NCBI GenBank assembly: GCA_032717465.1
Contig: CM064681.1
Coordinates: 10,413,832 to 10,477,831, forward strand
Reading direction: 5' to 3'
DNA length: 64,000 nt
From: Coenobita brevimanus
Taxonomy: Eukaryota; Arthropoda; Malacostraca; Decapoda; Coenobitidae
Positions 32,990 to 44,739 of this stretch are shown here, in pieces. A program made the position numbers and the translations under genes. The notes below the pieces were generated by a model. The model searched no databases, had not been told where the DNA came from, and worked only from the letters and a program-made list of their open reading frames with translations. How positions within the stretch are numbered: position 1 is the stretch's first letter; the number at the start of each line of letters is the position of its first letter.

Positions 32990-34005
32990 CATCTTCCTTA
33001 TCGTTAGTTGATGTTTGCATGTGTTCCCTTTTATCACGTCCTACAATTATCTCATGCCTTGCCCTCCCCCTCCTCCTCTTTTTTTTTTTTGCCAGCTTCG
33101 TATGTCATCTTCTCTTCTTCCTCTGTCACCTTCTGTCGTTCTTCTATCACCTTCTCCTTATGTCACATCTATTGTCCTCTGTCAACTTTGTCTTCCTTGT
33201 GTCATTGTCACCTTTTGTCCCTCTTTTCTCACCTTCTGTCCTACCAGATTCTGTCATCTTCTTTCGTATTCTGTCCCGTCCACCTTCTCCCCATGCCTTT
33301 TCTTTCTTTTACCCCTGCCTTCTACCTCATCCAGCCCCGTTTTAGCGTTTCCTCCTGCTTCTTCCTCTTGCCTCACATTGTCTTCTCCTGCCTCGTCCTA
33401 ACACCTCCACAGGGCTGTCATCTCCTGCCTCCTCGTGCCACTATCTGTCATAGCGTCCACTCCTGCTAAACCCCCATTGCCCCCTCCCCTTCTTTTCTGC
33501 CATCTGCCCTTTCCTTCTGCCACCTTTCCCTTCTTCCTGACACCCTTCCATTTCTCCTGCCGTTTCCACCTTTGCTTCCACATTCCCTTTCTCCTACCGT
33601 CTTCCCATCCTTTTGCGTCTTTCCCTTCCCTCTGCCGCCTCTTGTTACCTCTGTTTCCCCATTTATAACATTTTTTCCATTCCCTGCGTTTCCCTCTTTT
33701 ATACCCCTGGACTCCTCTTTCCATTATCCCCTTCCCCCTGTCGCCGTATACTACGTCCGATCACCTTCCCCATCCCCATTCTCTTTCTGCCGTCCTTATC
33801 TCTTTTTTTTGCCCTTCTTTCTTCTCTCTGTCTGCCACTTTCTCCTTCCTCCTTCTGCCACATCACCTTCCCTCCTCTTGATCTCTTGCCCTCTTTCCCA
33901 GTTGCTATCTTCCCTTTTCTTCTGTCGCCTCGTGCGTCTTTCTGCCATCTTGCTCCTGCCGCTGCTACTCCTTCGTCGGCGTGCGTGTGTTGCCTTGCAC
34001 TCTCC
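32990..34005. other. Polypyrimidine tract with degenerate CTGCCACCTTTCC repeats
   Basis: C/T-rich plus strand in which CTGTCACCTTCTGTC or CTGCCACCTTTCCCT phrases recur about every 15-25 bp over most of the block. ORFs up to 169 codons are artefacts. Confidence 0.85.
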
Positions 34006-34086
34006 GCCTGCAAAAAAGAGCAATAATAATAGAATGCTTCCGGCCCGAACTCCACAGGTAAAATGTATTCAAGGCGAGTGAGAAAC

Positions 34087-34105
34087 CTTTTTTTTTTTTT
34101 TTTTC

Positions 34106-34138
<33 letters not shown>
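34087..34138. repeat. Poly-T then (TG)n
   Basis: A T tract of 18 followed by (TG)15. Confidence 0.95.
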
Positions 34139-34140
<2 letters not shown>

Positions 34141-34344
34141 AGAGAATTTACGTGCGTATGTATGTGATGGAGATGATTGCTCGTGTTAATGTTCTATCGC
34201 TTTTCCATTATCCCAAGGACACCTCTGCCATCGCATCATCCCGACCTATCATGCATAGTTCAGTCTTGTCAGTCATTCGGTTTGATTGTTTCTGCCTCAT
34301 GGAGTTTGGAGTTTATGCATAACCCCTCATTACCCAGACGTCGT

Positions 34345-34510
34345 GTGAGAAGAGTACGTCATGGAGAAGAGAGTCGTGAGGAGATGTGTGAGGAGAGCTA
34401 CATCCTGGAGAAGAGGCGTAGTGTGGAGAAGGAGACGTCTTGTTGAGGAGAGGTGTGAAGAGACGTCCTGTGGGGGAAGCGACGTCGTGTGTGGCTGGGG
34501 GTGAAGCGAG
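34345..34510. repeat. Degenerate GACGTC-TGTGGAGAAGAG tandem repeat
   Basis: About eight units of roughly 20 bp, each with an ACGTCNTG or CGTAGTG phrase followed by GTGGAGAAG or GAGGAGA. Confidence 0.7.
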
Positions 34511-34519
34511 GAAGTGTAG

Positions 34520-35060
34520 CTAATAGAATACCAGGGGTGTCGCGCGTAGGTATTGTAGATCCGGGAAAATTACAGGTATGAAGATCTATTGTTCGCCGAC
34601 CTCGGAATTACGGTAACTGCCTTTCGGGTTTTCCTATGCGCTCTTTGAGGTCCGTGTCGGCCATAACAAACAGCGCACTTCCGGCTTTTATAGGAAGTAA
34701 ACCCGGGGGACCTCAATTGGACACCAGTCGATGCCTTTTGCCTTCCAGTTTTGTGTCTAGACGAAAAAGAGAGGGAAAAATTTTGGACTGTTGGTTTCTG
34801 GCAGGACCATTTTCCCGCGACAGACTGTGTGTGGATGCGGTTTGTCTCTCTGTACCCCTGAAATTTCATGCCATTATGAACACTAAACCAGGGCGCGGTA
34901 GGGGTGTAATTGTCCCAGCCGTCCCGCGTGCCTGATGGGTGACAATTTTGGCGACAGTGGGTGTGGTGTATGAAATATGTCCCACGTCAACACACCCGCC
35001 ATTACATCGTCCCGCGACCAGTCCTTCTATACGTGATAAAAATCGTCGCCGCAATTATGG
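34520..35060. other. High-complexity, CpG-richer island; unknown function
   Basis: Unlike its surroundings, this is non-repetitive, balanced in base composition and visibly richer in CG dinucleotides (TCGCGCG, CCCGCGAC, GGGCGCGG, TCGTCGCCG). Overlapping ORFs of 99 codons exist on both strands (34570-34869 minus, 34636-34935 plus). Neither has a recognised domain. It could be a promoter or CpG island, an exon of a gene I cannot recognise, or simply unique DNA. Confidence 0.35.
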
Positions 35061-35239
35061 CTGAGTATTAAGTATAGTGTAATTTTGGCCCAGCACGAAG
35101 TCTGTGGGTTCAGGCTCTTTTCCTCCATCTCATCCCTTTTTTTTTCCTCCCACTTCTATTTTTCCTCTTTTTTTTTTCTGAGTCGTGTGTATTACAGTGT
35201 TCTTCTCTGTTCTGTTGTGCTGGTATTAAATCTGGAGGT

Positions 35240-35930
35240 GTAGGAGCTTGGGAAAGGAAAGGTGAGAGAGAGAGAGAGAGAGAGAGAGAGTATCTGTATA
35301 CTGATGGGTAGCATAGATCCAGTTGTAGGAGGCGAAAGAGAAAAGAGAAGGAAAAGAGAAAACAATTATTTATACAGAATAGTAAAAAGAAAGTCAAAAG
35401 AAACAGATAGAAGAAGAGGAGAATAAATGAAAAACTATATAAAGAGAGAGAGAGAGGGCGAAGGAAATGGATGACTAAACGAAAGCTCCGTGATTGAATG
35501 ATGGAAGGGGTTAACGTCGGGGTGACAAGAGTAACGAATTCGCTGCGATGGTGATAAATGGTGGAATAACAGCCTAGTGATAGAGGAAAGGAGGCTAGAG
35601 GAGCAGGCTTTTGGTGGTGTGGCAAGTGAGGAATGTGGAGCGATGGCGAAATGGTAGGCAGCGACGGAATTAAGAAAATGATGGAAAGTGGTAATGGAGA
35701 TGGAGAGCTCGTGAACAAAGGTGAAGTTATTGAGGGATGATGATAGTGAGCCGGAGTGACTTGGAATAAGTCGAATACAAAAATGTCTTGGAAAGTAGTG
35801 ATGGAGCTGTGGAGATTGAGATTTGATGAGTAGTGATCGAGGGAGAAGAGTTACGAATGTATGACGCTGCTGATTTGTAGGGAAGTGATGATATTGACAT
35901 AATGGAGATATGTGACTCTCCTAGGAGAGC
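35240..35930. other. Purine-rich non-coding block with (GA)n
   Basis: Short (GA)n runs at about 35264-35290 and 35442-35456 within G/A-rich DNA. The 202-codon minus ORF is an S/F/L artefact. Confidence 0.75.
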
Positions 35931-35934
35931 TGGT

Positions 35935-36640
35935 GGGTAGCTACTATACTGTTTTACTCTAACCTAGTCCAGGTTTTCGTCCTTTTGCAGCTTATTCCAC
36001 TCATCTCAGTGGCATAAAGAAACTACAGCGGTTTTACATCCAATCCACAGCACTACGTTAGTCTTATGTTACAGCTCAGTATTCAAAGTGCAGAGATGGC
36101 AACAGTAGGTCAAGTTAGAGTGCAAAGAGTCGATGTAGTCGGACGTGGTGTTGGCCTGGCAGTGGTGGCAATGGAGTGCCTCATTCCCCAATCACCAGGC
36201 CCCTCATGAACCAATTACCAGGCCCTCCTCTCATGCATCACCCTGACGTCACCAGGCATCGCCATCCCTTGAGAAACAGTCATGAGCAAAAGTTCCCCGA
36301 CCCTTCTCAGTTGGTTGTAGCAGTGAAAGATGTCATACGAAATATTTTTGCACGATAGCAGCATGAAGCACACATCACGAGAGTACAAGGGAAAAAATAT
36401 AATCCCTGTTGTGTGAGGAAGAATGAGAAATATGGATGACAGGACACAACGCTCAGAGGATTGTCGCGAATTTTTACTCATGGCTGTACAGTCTCTTGGC
36501 TAACACTAATGTTGTTTGTTTACATTTTTCAGTTAAAGAATTTGTCAGTGATTATTTTTCACAATATTTTCTCACATCCTCCGGCTCTTCTGTTCACTGA
36601 TTATGAGTAATTTTTGGATCGGTAAAACACATTGTATAGG

Positions 36641-36705
<65 letters not shown>

Positions 36706-37185
36706 ATATGATTTAAAATTCTTTGTGTAAGTTATGAATGCAGATTATTTTTTTTCAATGAGTGTGATGTATAATTTGGCTGAAGACTTAACTACTTCAA
36801 CGTGAGGGGCCAGTTTCAAGCTAAAGATAATTATTTGGTGGAATCAAGAAAAAGAATATCTAATGCAATGTTGGCTATGGGGAACAAACTATAGCCAAAG
36901 ATCTCTAACCCCTCTCAGCAAGGTTGATGGCCAGGTAGTATGAGATAGGAGGGTAGATTCGATTGTTATTCAAGGAGACTCATTTTTACCTCATGGTTAA
37001 TACTTGTCCAATTTTATGCAGCCACTACATGGTATTCAAGCTGTATGTCTTGTCCAGTTCCCTCTGATGAAAAAAAGAAATCGATTTTAGGGATTTCGTC
37101 GTATGTTGGGTGTACGCTGTTGACGTGATACAAGTGCTGACGGCGAACTTCCGGTACCTATCGTATTTAGCATATAGATTTACTT
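35935..37185. other. Mixed AT-rich non-coding with (TG)n
   Basis: A (TG)28 run at 36646-36701. ORFs at 36176-36358 and 36215-36481 have no recognised domain. A TCACCAGGCCC-type phrase is repeated near 36190-36255. Confidence 0.5.
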
Positions 37186-37187
37186 CG

Positions 37188-37188
<1 letters not shown>

Positions 37189-37269
<81 letters not shown>
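37189..37269. repeat. (TG)n(GA)n compound microsatellite
   Basis: (TG)22 abuts (GA)18. Confidence 0.97.
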
Positions 37270-37272
<3 letters not shown>

Positions 37273-37350
37273 TCTATGTTATTATATTGTCAGATGTGTG
37301 AATGTTAAAACTCAGGCGTAAATTTAGTATGTGTTGTTTTCCTACTGACA

Positions 37351-37352
<2 letters not shown>

Positions 37353-37427
<75 letters not shown>

Positions 37428-37433
37428 ATGTGT

Positions 37434-37490
<57 letters not shown>
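37353..37490. repeat. (TG)n microsatellite, about 138 bp
   Basis: TG array with two TATG-type interruptions near 37427-37440. Confidence 0.97.
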
Positions 37491-37491
<1 letters not shown>

Positions 37492-37608
37492 AAATCTTTC
37501 TCTGAGTGTGTGTATGTATGTGTGTCCATTCTCCCTCCGTTATTAAGATAGGTGGGATAAAGTCGGGCCGTGATGGATGGCTCAGGAAGGTACTGTGAGA
37601 GCCCAAGG

Positions 37609-37611
<3 letters not shown>

Positions 37612-37693
<82 letters not shown>
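37612..37693. repeat. (CA)41 microsatellite
   Basis: A pure CA array, complementary to the (TG)n array 120 bp upstream, so a long stem is possible. (CT)n follows at about 37747-37782. Confidence 0.97.
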
Positions 37694-37699
<6 letters not shown>

Positions 37700-37744
37700 C
37701 ACACAAATTTCTACATACGTATTAACAAGCAGATCGCATCACAT

Positions 37745-37782
<38 letters not shown>

Positions 37783-37999
37783 AGGCAATTTGATAAAAAG
37801 GAAGAGGAATAGGAGAAAAAAAAAGACTAAGTTGATGGTGATGGTGACACAGTAAAATAAGACATGAAAAAATTTAGGAAAGGAAGGACATACGAAGGGA
37901 AATGCAGTTGTCGGATTTAGTAAAGAGAATAAGAAGGTATGTAAAAAATTGTACTGTGAATAAATATCTGAAGCGAAGGATAAACATAATGAGGGTGAC

Positions 38000-39080
38000 A
38001 CAATATTATCCCAGTTCACACTCCACTTCCTTCACCTCCATGCCTTACCTGTCATCCTTCACCCCACCTAAATACTCGCTATCAACCTCATCTCTTCACC
38101 CTATCACCCACATTGCTGTCCCGTCACTCCACTCATTCCCACATCCATCTCTTGTTCCAGTTACATCTTTTCGTCCCACATTCTCGCCATCATCTTTTTC
38201 CCCCACATCCCAAGCCTCACTCGTAATTTTCTCACCTTACCCTTTTCACACTCCCATCACTCTCACCTGACTCTCTCCCTTCAATCACTTAGCGTTCCAC
38301 CCACATTTTGTTCCTTCCTTCCTCCCATTCTTGCATCATCTTACCTCCCTCTCCCGTGCCCCATCCCAGTTCCCCCATTACCTTTCTACCTCTCTCATCA
38401 CCGTATCTCTCCTCCACCATACTGTCTCTCTCTATCCTGATCAGCCATCCACTGTGCTTCCCCACCTCCCTCACCATCCACTTCGATCACCTTGTCATTT
38501 GCTTTCCCCTCTCCCTCCCTCACCATCCATTTTGCTCTCTCTCCTCACTCACCATCCACTTCGTCCCCCCGTCCTTCCCCTCCCCACCACCACCCAGCTC
38601 GTCCCCAGAAGATGAATGTCGCTCTAGTCACCGTGAAATGCAGGACATTCATCAACTTCGTCCCATCGGAAGTCTGGTTTGCCCTCGTCCCTCCTCTCCA
38701 ACCCTCCTCTTCCTCTTCTGAATTTCCTCTTCCATTCCTCCTCTTCCACTTTTGGCTTTCCCATTTCTCCAGTTCTCCCCTCCCTCTTTCGGATTGCCTC
38801 TTCCATTTGCCTTCTTATGCTTCAGTTATCTCATTTCTGCTATATGTAATTCCACTTCTTTCAGTTCATTCTATTTTTTTTTCAACTAATTTCAGTTTTT
38901 TTTATCCCTCAGCACCTCTTCTCTCAGTTCCTTCTCATCTTACCGCTCCTTTTCTTTGATTTCCTCCTTGTCTTCATTTAATTCATAGCCGTCTTCTTTC
39001 AGTTCCTCCACTTTCTTTCAGTTTCTCTTCTTTCAGTTCCTCTTCTTTCAGATCTTTCTCCTTTTCCACCTTCAGCACCT
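38000..39080. other. Polypyrimidine and C-rich tract
   Basis: C/T-rich plus strand. CTCACCATCCACTTCG-type phrases recur three times at about 38470-38565. Near 39000, TTTCAGTTCCTC-type phrases repeat. ORFs are artefacts. Confidence 0.85.
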
Positions 39081-39221
39081 TTCATTCTTCCTGTCCAACT
39101 TCTGTCAAGTGAGACATGCATTTCCTATTTTTTGATTTATCCTTTTCAGTTCACATCTTCCACTGTCATCATTTCTCTTTCTCTGCAGTCCTTTTTATCT
39201 TATTTAATACCACCTTTAATC

Positions 39222-39290
39222 TGTCTGTCTGTCTGTCTCTGTCTGTCTCTGTCTGTCTGTCTGTTTCGCTCTCTCTCTCTCTCTCTCTCT
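39222..39290. repeat. (GTCT)n and (CT)n
   Basis: GTCT units with GTCTCT variants followed by (CT)10. Confidence 0.9.
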
Positions 39291-39460
39291 GTCCATACGT
39301 ATGTAAGTATCAGGATATTTTTCTCAGGGTAATTCATACACGTCTGTCTAATATCGTATCACATTTTTACTATGGCAGGATACACGGGTAATTAAGATCT
39401 TATAATAGTCTTGTGTCAGCTACTTGAAATTTAAAGTAGATATGTTAATAGGTACAGATC

Positions 39461-39463
<3 letters not shown>

Positions 39464-39548
<85 letters not shown>
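39464..39548. repeat. (TG)n microsatellite
   Basis: About 42 TG units, one TTTG interruption. Confidence 0.97.
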
Positions 39549-39549
<1 letters not shown>

Positions 39550-39812
39550 AAAAGGACATGAAGTTAATGCAACAGTATGACACGGACAAAAACGCATTTA
39601 GAGGTTAATTTCCCGGGTAAGTTAAGGCTCCGTTCGCCCTTACGGTAGAAACGTGGCGAGGGCGGAAGCGATGTGTACCGATATGGGATTAACACCTTCG
39701 AATGGGCCATTAATTAGGATGGCGAGGAGGTGAGCGGAAGAGGTGCTGCGGAGGAGGATGTGACCGGGATGGAATAGGCGATGAGGAGGTGGCGAGGAAG
39801 TGGGGAAATGAA

Positions 39813-40202
39813 GGTGAGGAAGTGAGAGGAATGAGTGAGGGAGGTGAGGAAGTGAGAGGAATGAGTGAGGGAGGTGAGGAAGTGAGAGGAATGAGTGAGG
39901 GAGGTGAGGAAGTGAGAGGAATGAGTGAGGGAGGTGAGGAAGTGAGAGGAATGAGTAAGGGAGGTGAGGAAGTGAGAGGAATGAGTAAGGGAGGTGAGGA
40001 AGTGAGAGGAATGAGTAAGGGAGATGAGGAAGTGAGAGGAATGAGTAAGAGAGATGAGGAAGTGAGAGGAATGAGTAAGGAAGGTGAGGAAGTGAGAGGA
40101 TTGAGTAAGGGAGATGAGGAAGTGAGAGGAATGAGTAAGAGAGATGAGGAAGTGAGAGGAATGAGTAAGGGAGGTGAGGAAGTGAGAGGATTGAGTAAGG
40201 AA
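39813..40202. repeat. 13 x 30-bp minisatellite
   Basis: Thirteen units of exactly 30 bp built from GGTGAGGAAGTGAGAGGAAT and GAGTGAGGGA. Units 1-4 are identical. From unit 5 GAGTGAGG becomes GAGTAAGG, and from unit 7 GGTGAGG is often GATGAGG. Both strands stay open: plus translates as GEEVRGMSEG (10-residue repeat, ORF 39789-40220), minus as a PLTSSPPLLI-type repeat. No flanking exon evidence exists, so I treat it as non-coding. Confidence 0.97.
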
Positions 40203-40209
40203 TGGTACA

Positions 40210-40335
40210 AAATTAGGTGAGATGAATATTATGTTGCACGATAAAGTCCTTTTATTACATTCTGGTAATCACAAGGCGATTTTATTTTGCTTTATGGGAG
40301 ACCTGTTGTTGTGAAGAGGCTTGAAAGAGCTCTTG
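40210..40335 (+). repeat. Family A dispersed repeat, copy
   Basis: CACAAGGCGATTTTATTTTG then CTTTATGGGAGACCTGTTG around 40270-40308, matching the core and right half. Confidence 0.6.
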
Positions 40336-40363
40336 TATCTTCTGTAGAGCGAGGAAGGGTTAC

Positions 40364-40366
<3 letters not shown>

Positions 40367-40406
<40 letters not shown>
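40367..40406. repeat. (GA)20 microsatellite
   Basis: A pure GA run. Confidence 0.97.
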
Positions 40407-40409
<3 letters not shown>

Positions 40410-40439
40410 AGTGCTTCACGACTGCACGGTGGTGATGAA

Positions 40440-40645
40440 GACACAATTATTATCATCTACGTTTCAGTCTTCCCCAAGAACACGACAAGCAACCGTCAGT
40501 GTTACATACAAGTCCCCAATTATACTGCTGAGTGAACAGGTACCAGAGGAAGACAAACCCTTTCTAAGACTTTGACTAGTACGAGAATCGAACTGCGGTT
40601 CTTGCGTTTGTGAGGTGAATGGGCTAACCAGTGCACCAAAGTCTT
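40440..40645 (-). mobile_element. tRNA-derived SINE (SINE-3)
   Basis: On minus, the A box TGGTGCACTGGTTAGCCC is at 40638-40621 and the B box AGTTCGATTCTC at 40594-40583. The body includes the reverse of family C (CTGTTCACTCAGCAGTATAA, then GGGACTTGTATGTAAC). This shows that the family C fragments at 4.5, 29.97 and 41.86 kb are probably decayed bodies of the same SINE lineage. The 3' end is not sharply defined. Confidence 0.7.
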
Positions 40646-41021
40646 TACACGACAAGAGGAGTTGGAGTGGGGTGTGTGTGGGGAGGGGAAGGAAGCAGGA
40701 AGGAGGGGTTGAGGGAGGAAGGAGGGAGGGAGGGAGAGTTGGGACTACCTCCTAAGATAACCCGGATTTATCAAGAACCTCTCCAAGAAAAACGCGACGT
40801 GATCTGGCTTAGGGTGATTTTTTTTTTTCCCCCTTGACGAATTTTATTTTTCCTTCATAAATCCTGCCCGGGGAGGGATTTAGTTAAGCGGATGAGGACA
40901 GAGTTTACGTAAGAAAAAAGTTGATATTACGCCGTGATAGTGAAAATGAATATTAAAGTTTGATGTGGTGTTTTCCTTGGCCCCAGGGATGAGGAGGCTG
41001 TGCTTAGTGGGTGAGATGATG

Positions 41022-41295
41022 AGGCTTCGTATACGGGGGTTCAGTAAGCCGTTCGGAGCTTCACTGAACACTGTAGGGCTTCAATAAATCCTTGAATCCA
41101 AAAACATTATTAATTTCTTCAGCCTGAGGACGTTATTTAAGTAGTTTTCTTCCTATGTGGCTTAATATACTGGGGTTCATTAAGTAATTCAGAGCTTCAC
41201 TGAACTGTACAATACTTCATTAAGACCTTCAGGACAAGGGCTTATTTTTCTTATATTTTTGCCTTCTCCTAATAACAGTATGCCACTTAGATAGC
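41022..41295. repeat. Two-copy direct repeat, period about 136 bp, with hairpin
   Basis: Both copies read GGCTTNNTATAC, GGGGTTCANTAAG, GAGCTTCACTGAAC and CTTCANTAAG (first at about 41023, second at about 41159). In copy 1, 41039-41069 can fold as GTTCAGT-AAGC / GCTT-C-ACTGAAC with an 8-base loop. Confidence 0.75.
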
Positions 41296-41404
41296 CCGTC
41301 TTAAGCTGGTTAAAGAGGGCTGAATCTGACACCTTTGGTTAAAAAAAAAATCTAAGCTCAAATCCGATAAAGGTAGAAGAACAAAATTAAAGGTATACCA
41401 TCAG

Positions 41405-41515
41405 GGTGCAATGATTAACCCTTTCTGCCTATGACATCTTATTCATTTCGCCCTTGCTAGTGGTAAACGATATTCTCAGCTTATCAGAGACCGTTTTATG
41501 TTTCTAGTGGTTAAA
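41405..41515 (+). repeat. Family A dispersed repeat, diverged copy
   Basis: GATTAACCCTTTCTGCC at the left, core-like AACGATATTCTCAGCTTATC at 41466-41485, then AGAGACCGTTTT. Confidence 0.55.
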
Positions 41516-41849
41516 AATAATCGGCAGCTTCTTCATTTCCATAGTGCCATTCTTACATCATTCGTCCAGCTTCAGTATGTGTTTCAGTCATTTAGACACC
41601 CCAGTTTTTAAGTCATGAAAAAGTCTCTATTAATTCTTTTTTATGATGATGTCTTTTATTATATTCCTGTTACTATCTCAAGATTCTGTATCACTTAAGA
41701 GAGATCCCTCACGCTGGGAGAGGTAGGATTCACCCTTTCTTTTTATACGGGAGACTGATGAGTTATACAAATATATTTAAGAAAGATGAATGAATCTCAG
41801 ACTTATGCCTATCAGCTGCACGAGTCATTAAGGCAAACATTCAGGTTAT

Positions 41850-41910
41850 GCCACGTTTCAGTCTTGTAAAATGACTCCGATAGTACTGCTGCGTAAACAC
41901 GGATAAAAGG
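41850..41910 (+). repeat. Family C module (SINE-body fragment)
   Basis: CGTTTCAGTCTTGTAAAATG, ACTCCGATAGTACTGCTGCG, TAAACACGG, the same order as in SINE-3. Confidence 0.6.
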
Positions 41911-42099
41911 AAGCAGACAATGCCCAATCATTTGCGTGGCTAGAAACATTACGTGTGGTTCAATGTGCTCAGGAGGGGGCTTCCTTACACCAGTACGGAG
42001 GGGGGGGGAGGGTTTATTACATCAGTACGGGGGTTTCAGTAAGGAGGAGCAGCTGGGAGGGAGGTAGGGGAGGTGGGACTGACATGAGGTCGGAGAAAT

Positions 42100-42780
42100 A
42101 GTAGGTTCACCCCGCTAGACTAGTCATTACACGCCCCCCACCCCTAACATCCCCCCACCAGTCCTCTCCCCCTCTCTACCCCTTTCTCACCTCAACACTC
42201 ATCTCCCCCTCCCATCCCCTTTCTCCCACTCCCATCCCATTCTCCCCACCTCCCCCTTCAATCCAGCTGTGCTCCACTCCCTGTCTTCCTCTTCATACCT
42301 CCACCTACCAATTTCTTCTCCATTCCTCTCCCTTACTTCTCCATTCAGTTTCCATTCCTACCCTCCCAGTCATTTCTCTCTCCCTTCTCTGCAGCTCTAC
42401 CTCTTTTCTTTATCCCCTTCCCCCCCTATTTAAACCTTCACTTTTTCATCTTTCCCTTTCTTCAGTAACCATTCTTCTCTACATCATCACTCTGCTCTCT
42501 TCTTCCATCCCTCGCTCCTTTCATCCCTTCATCTCGTTCTTTTCCATATTCCACCTCCCTCTCGCCACCTTCCATCTCTCACTCATACCCTTACCTCCTC
42601 TTGTTCCTCCTCCACCTCTCACCTCTTCCACCTTCTCCTCCGGCTGCTTCCTCTCTCCTTCACCCTTGCCTTCTTCTCCACCCCACACATGCCCACATCT
42701 CCACCTACGACACCTGCCACCTCCACCAGTCCACCTTACCACCACCACCACCACCACCACCACCACCACCTCACAATTCT
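42100..42780. other. Polypyrimidine and C-rich tract with (CCA)n
   Basis: C/T-rich plus strand ending in (CCA)11 at about 42738-42770. Confidence 0.88.
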
Positions 42781-42968
42781 TCAGACATATCTGTGACAAG
42801 CTGACTGACTGAACATGGGCTTCGTAACCTGAATTTTTGTGCTTGCTCTCCCCTGCACCCATTTCTTATGTCCATCCTCTATCCCTTAAGATATTCTGGG
42901 GAGACGGGAGAATCAGAGGTTAGAGAAGTGCCACAGACAGTCACCTATCCGCTCACGCCTCACTATCT

Positions 42969-42972
<4 letters not shown>

Positions 42973-43011
<39 letters not shown>

Positions 43012-43073
43012 CTCATTAGTTTTAATAGTAACTTATCCCTCCCCCTCCACTCTCTCTCTCTCTCTCTCTCTCT
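42973..43073. repeat. (GA)n, spacer, (CT)n
   Basis: (GA)18 at 42973-43009 and (CT)13 at about 43048-43073 are complementary across about 40 bp, so a stem is possible. Confidence 0.95.
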
Positions 43074-43089
43074 TTCTAATAAACACAGA

Positions 43090-43860
43090 TATTCATGAAG
43101 ATCAGTTACCTGTGCAATACCAGTCAGGTATTTATTGTAGACGCGATAAATATAGACAAGGCAATTAGCTAGAATATACTCTGAAGGAAAAGGAGATTAA
43201 ATATATGAAAAGATAAGAATTTAACGAGTGAGTGAATTATAGCTGACAGATCCTCTAGACTTGCAACCACGTGTGAAAGAGTAGGTATTTGGAGACAAGA
43301 ACACTAGTTAACTATCATATAACGAGAGATATAGCAAAACAGTAAATATAGTGGGTTTTTTTTTTTTGCAAGGAAGAAGGAACCAAAGGCCAGGAGGCAG
43401 CAAAATCGTTCCTTCAAAGAAAATAACAAAAACAATACAAAAGAGAGCCAAATTCAAGATCCGTTCGTGCCCCGAAATAATCATGATAAACCCTTTATTC
43501 AGTTGAACGGCCTTGAAAAAATAAAGACTTTAGAAGATAACACAAGAAGAAGCGAATAACAAGAAAATATGATGAAAGTAACTCTAAATCGATACCCGTT
43601 AAAACATACGTAGAAGAATAAAGACATTAAAAAACCGTAGCACAAGTCGACTACTGAATAACAAGGAATAAAGCAAGGTAATAACAATAAAGAGATGCCC
43701 ATGAAATAACCAGCATTAGCCTCGTATTCAATTGAGCGTCCCCTGTCATCAAGTGTTCATAAGTGGGTGTCCAGTCCACTAAAACAAATACGGGGACATT
43801 TATATAAGACGTAATTGTATGTCATTAGCGACGTCCTGTCCTCGTGTGTCGCAGGGGTGA
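43090..43860. other. AT-rich non-coding, no gene seen
   Basis: No recognised ORF or array. The T tract at about 43357-43368 is short. Confidence 0.45.
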
Positions 43861-44470
43861 GGGAGTGGAGGAAAAAAACTGAGGAAGAATAGGGTTAATG
43901 GGGAAAAAAGTGAAGGGTAAAAAAAGGGAGGGAGGAAGAAAAAACTGTCCCCACCAGCGCCACCCCATGTCCCCGGTCATAAATAATAACTGTCCACGAG
44001 TGATGATTATTTCTTACGACAGCCTGGAGGGAAAGAGGGACAGGGAGGAAGGACTGGAGGAGGAGGAGGAACTGGGAGGAAGGGACGGAGAGACACGGAG
44101 GGAGAGACTGGGTGGAAGGAGGGAGGGAAGGACTGCGGGTGAAGGAGTGACTAAAAGGGAGAGAGGGAAGGACTAAGAGAGAAGGGCGGATATAGAAACA
44201 AGGAGTTAGAGGACAGTAAATGAAAAGGTATGTGGGAAACGAGCGAGGTGTACGTATGTTAATGAAGAGAGGGTAACAAGATAGGAATGACTGAAGGAAG
44301 TAATGATGGAGGAGGATAGAAAGACATGAAAAGATAATAACAGTAAGGAAAAATTATATAAAACTATGAGTAGGGACTTGGTGGAGATGCGGTGACATGG
44401 AAAGAGAAGAAATAGGCAGAAATAAAGATGAAACGTGGTAAGTAAAAGAGATATGACAAATAGTAGGGGT
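43860..44470. other. Purine-rich non-coding block
   Basis: GGAGGGAGGAAG-type words predominate. ORFs are E/R/G artefacts. Confidence 0.8.
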
Positions 44471-44479
44471 GAGCGAAGT

Positions 44480-44700
44480 CAGCCAACCTTTAACTCCACC
44501 TTTAAAGCCCCATCTAAGGATTTTACGCCCCGCAGAGAGGCAATCAAGGAGACAATTGACCACGCGTCCTGTCCTCCATAGCCCGGTAATGTAGCCAGAC
44601 CAAAATTATCAGCCACTTGTGTGTCATTACCCCTTACTGGATGGGAAGCCACTCTGGAAAACATTGTCTGTCGGTAGCAGAAATTATGTCGTTAGGTCGC
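44480..44700. other. High-complexity island, no gene recognised
   Basis: Balanced, non-repetitive DNA with a 61-codon minus ORF (44479-44664). No recognisable domain. It might be a conserved non-coding element or unique DNA. Confidence 0.25.
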
Positions 44701-44739
44701 GTGTCCTCAAACAGTTAGTGATTTTTTTTTTTTTTTTTT

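Noticed and set aside
34570..34935. Overlapping ORFs on both strands as a protein gene
   Set aside because: No recognisable domain in either frame and no basis to choose a strand; recorded only as a high-complexity island.
39789..40220. Repeat protein with GEEVRGMSEG units
   Set aside because: The 30-bp period makes any stop-free frame stay open on both strands; no start context, introns or homolog seen. Kept as a minisatellite.
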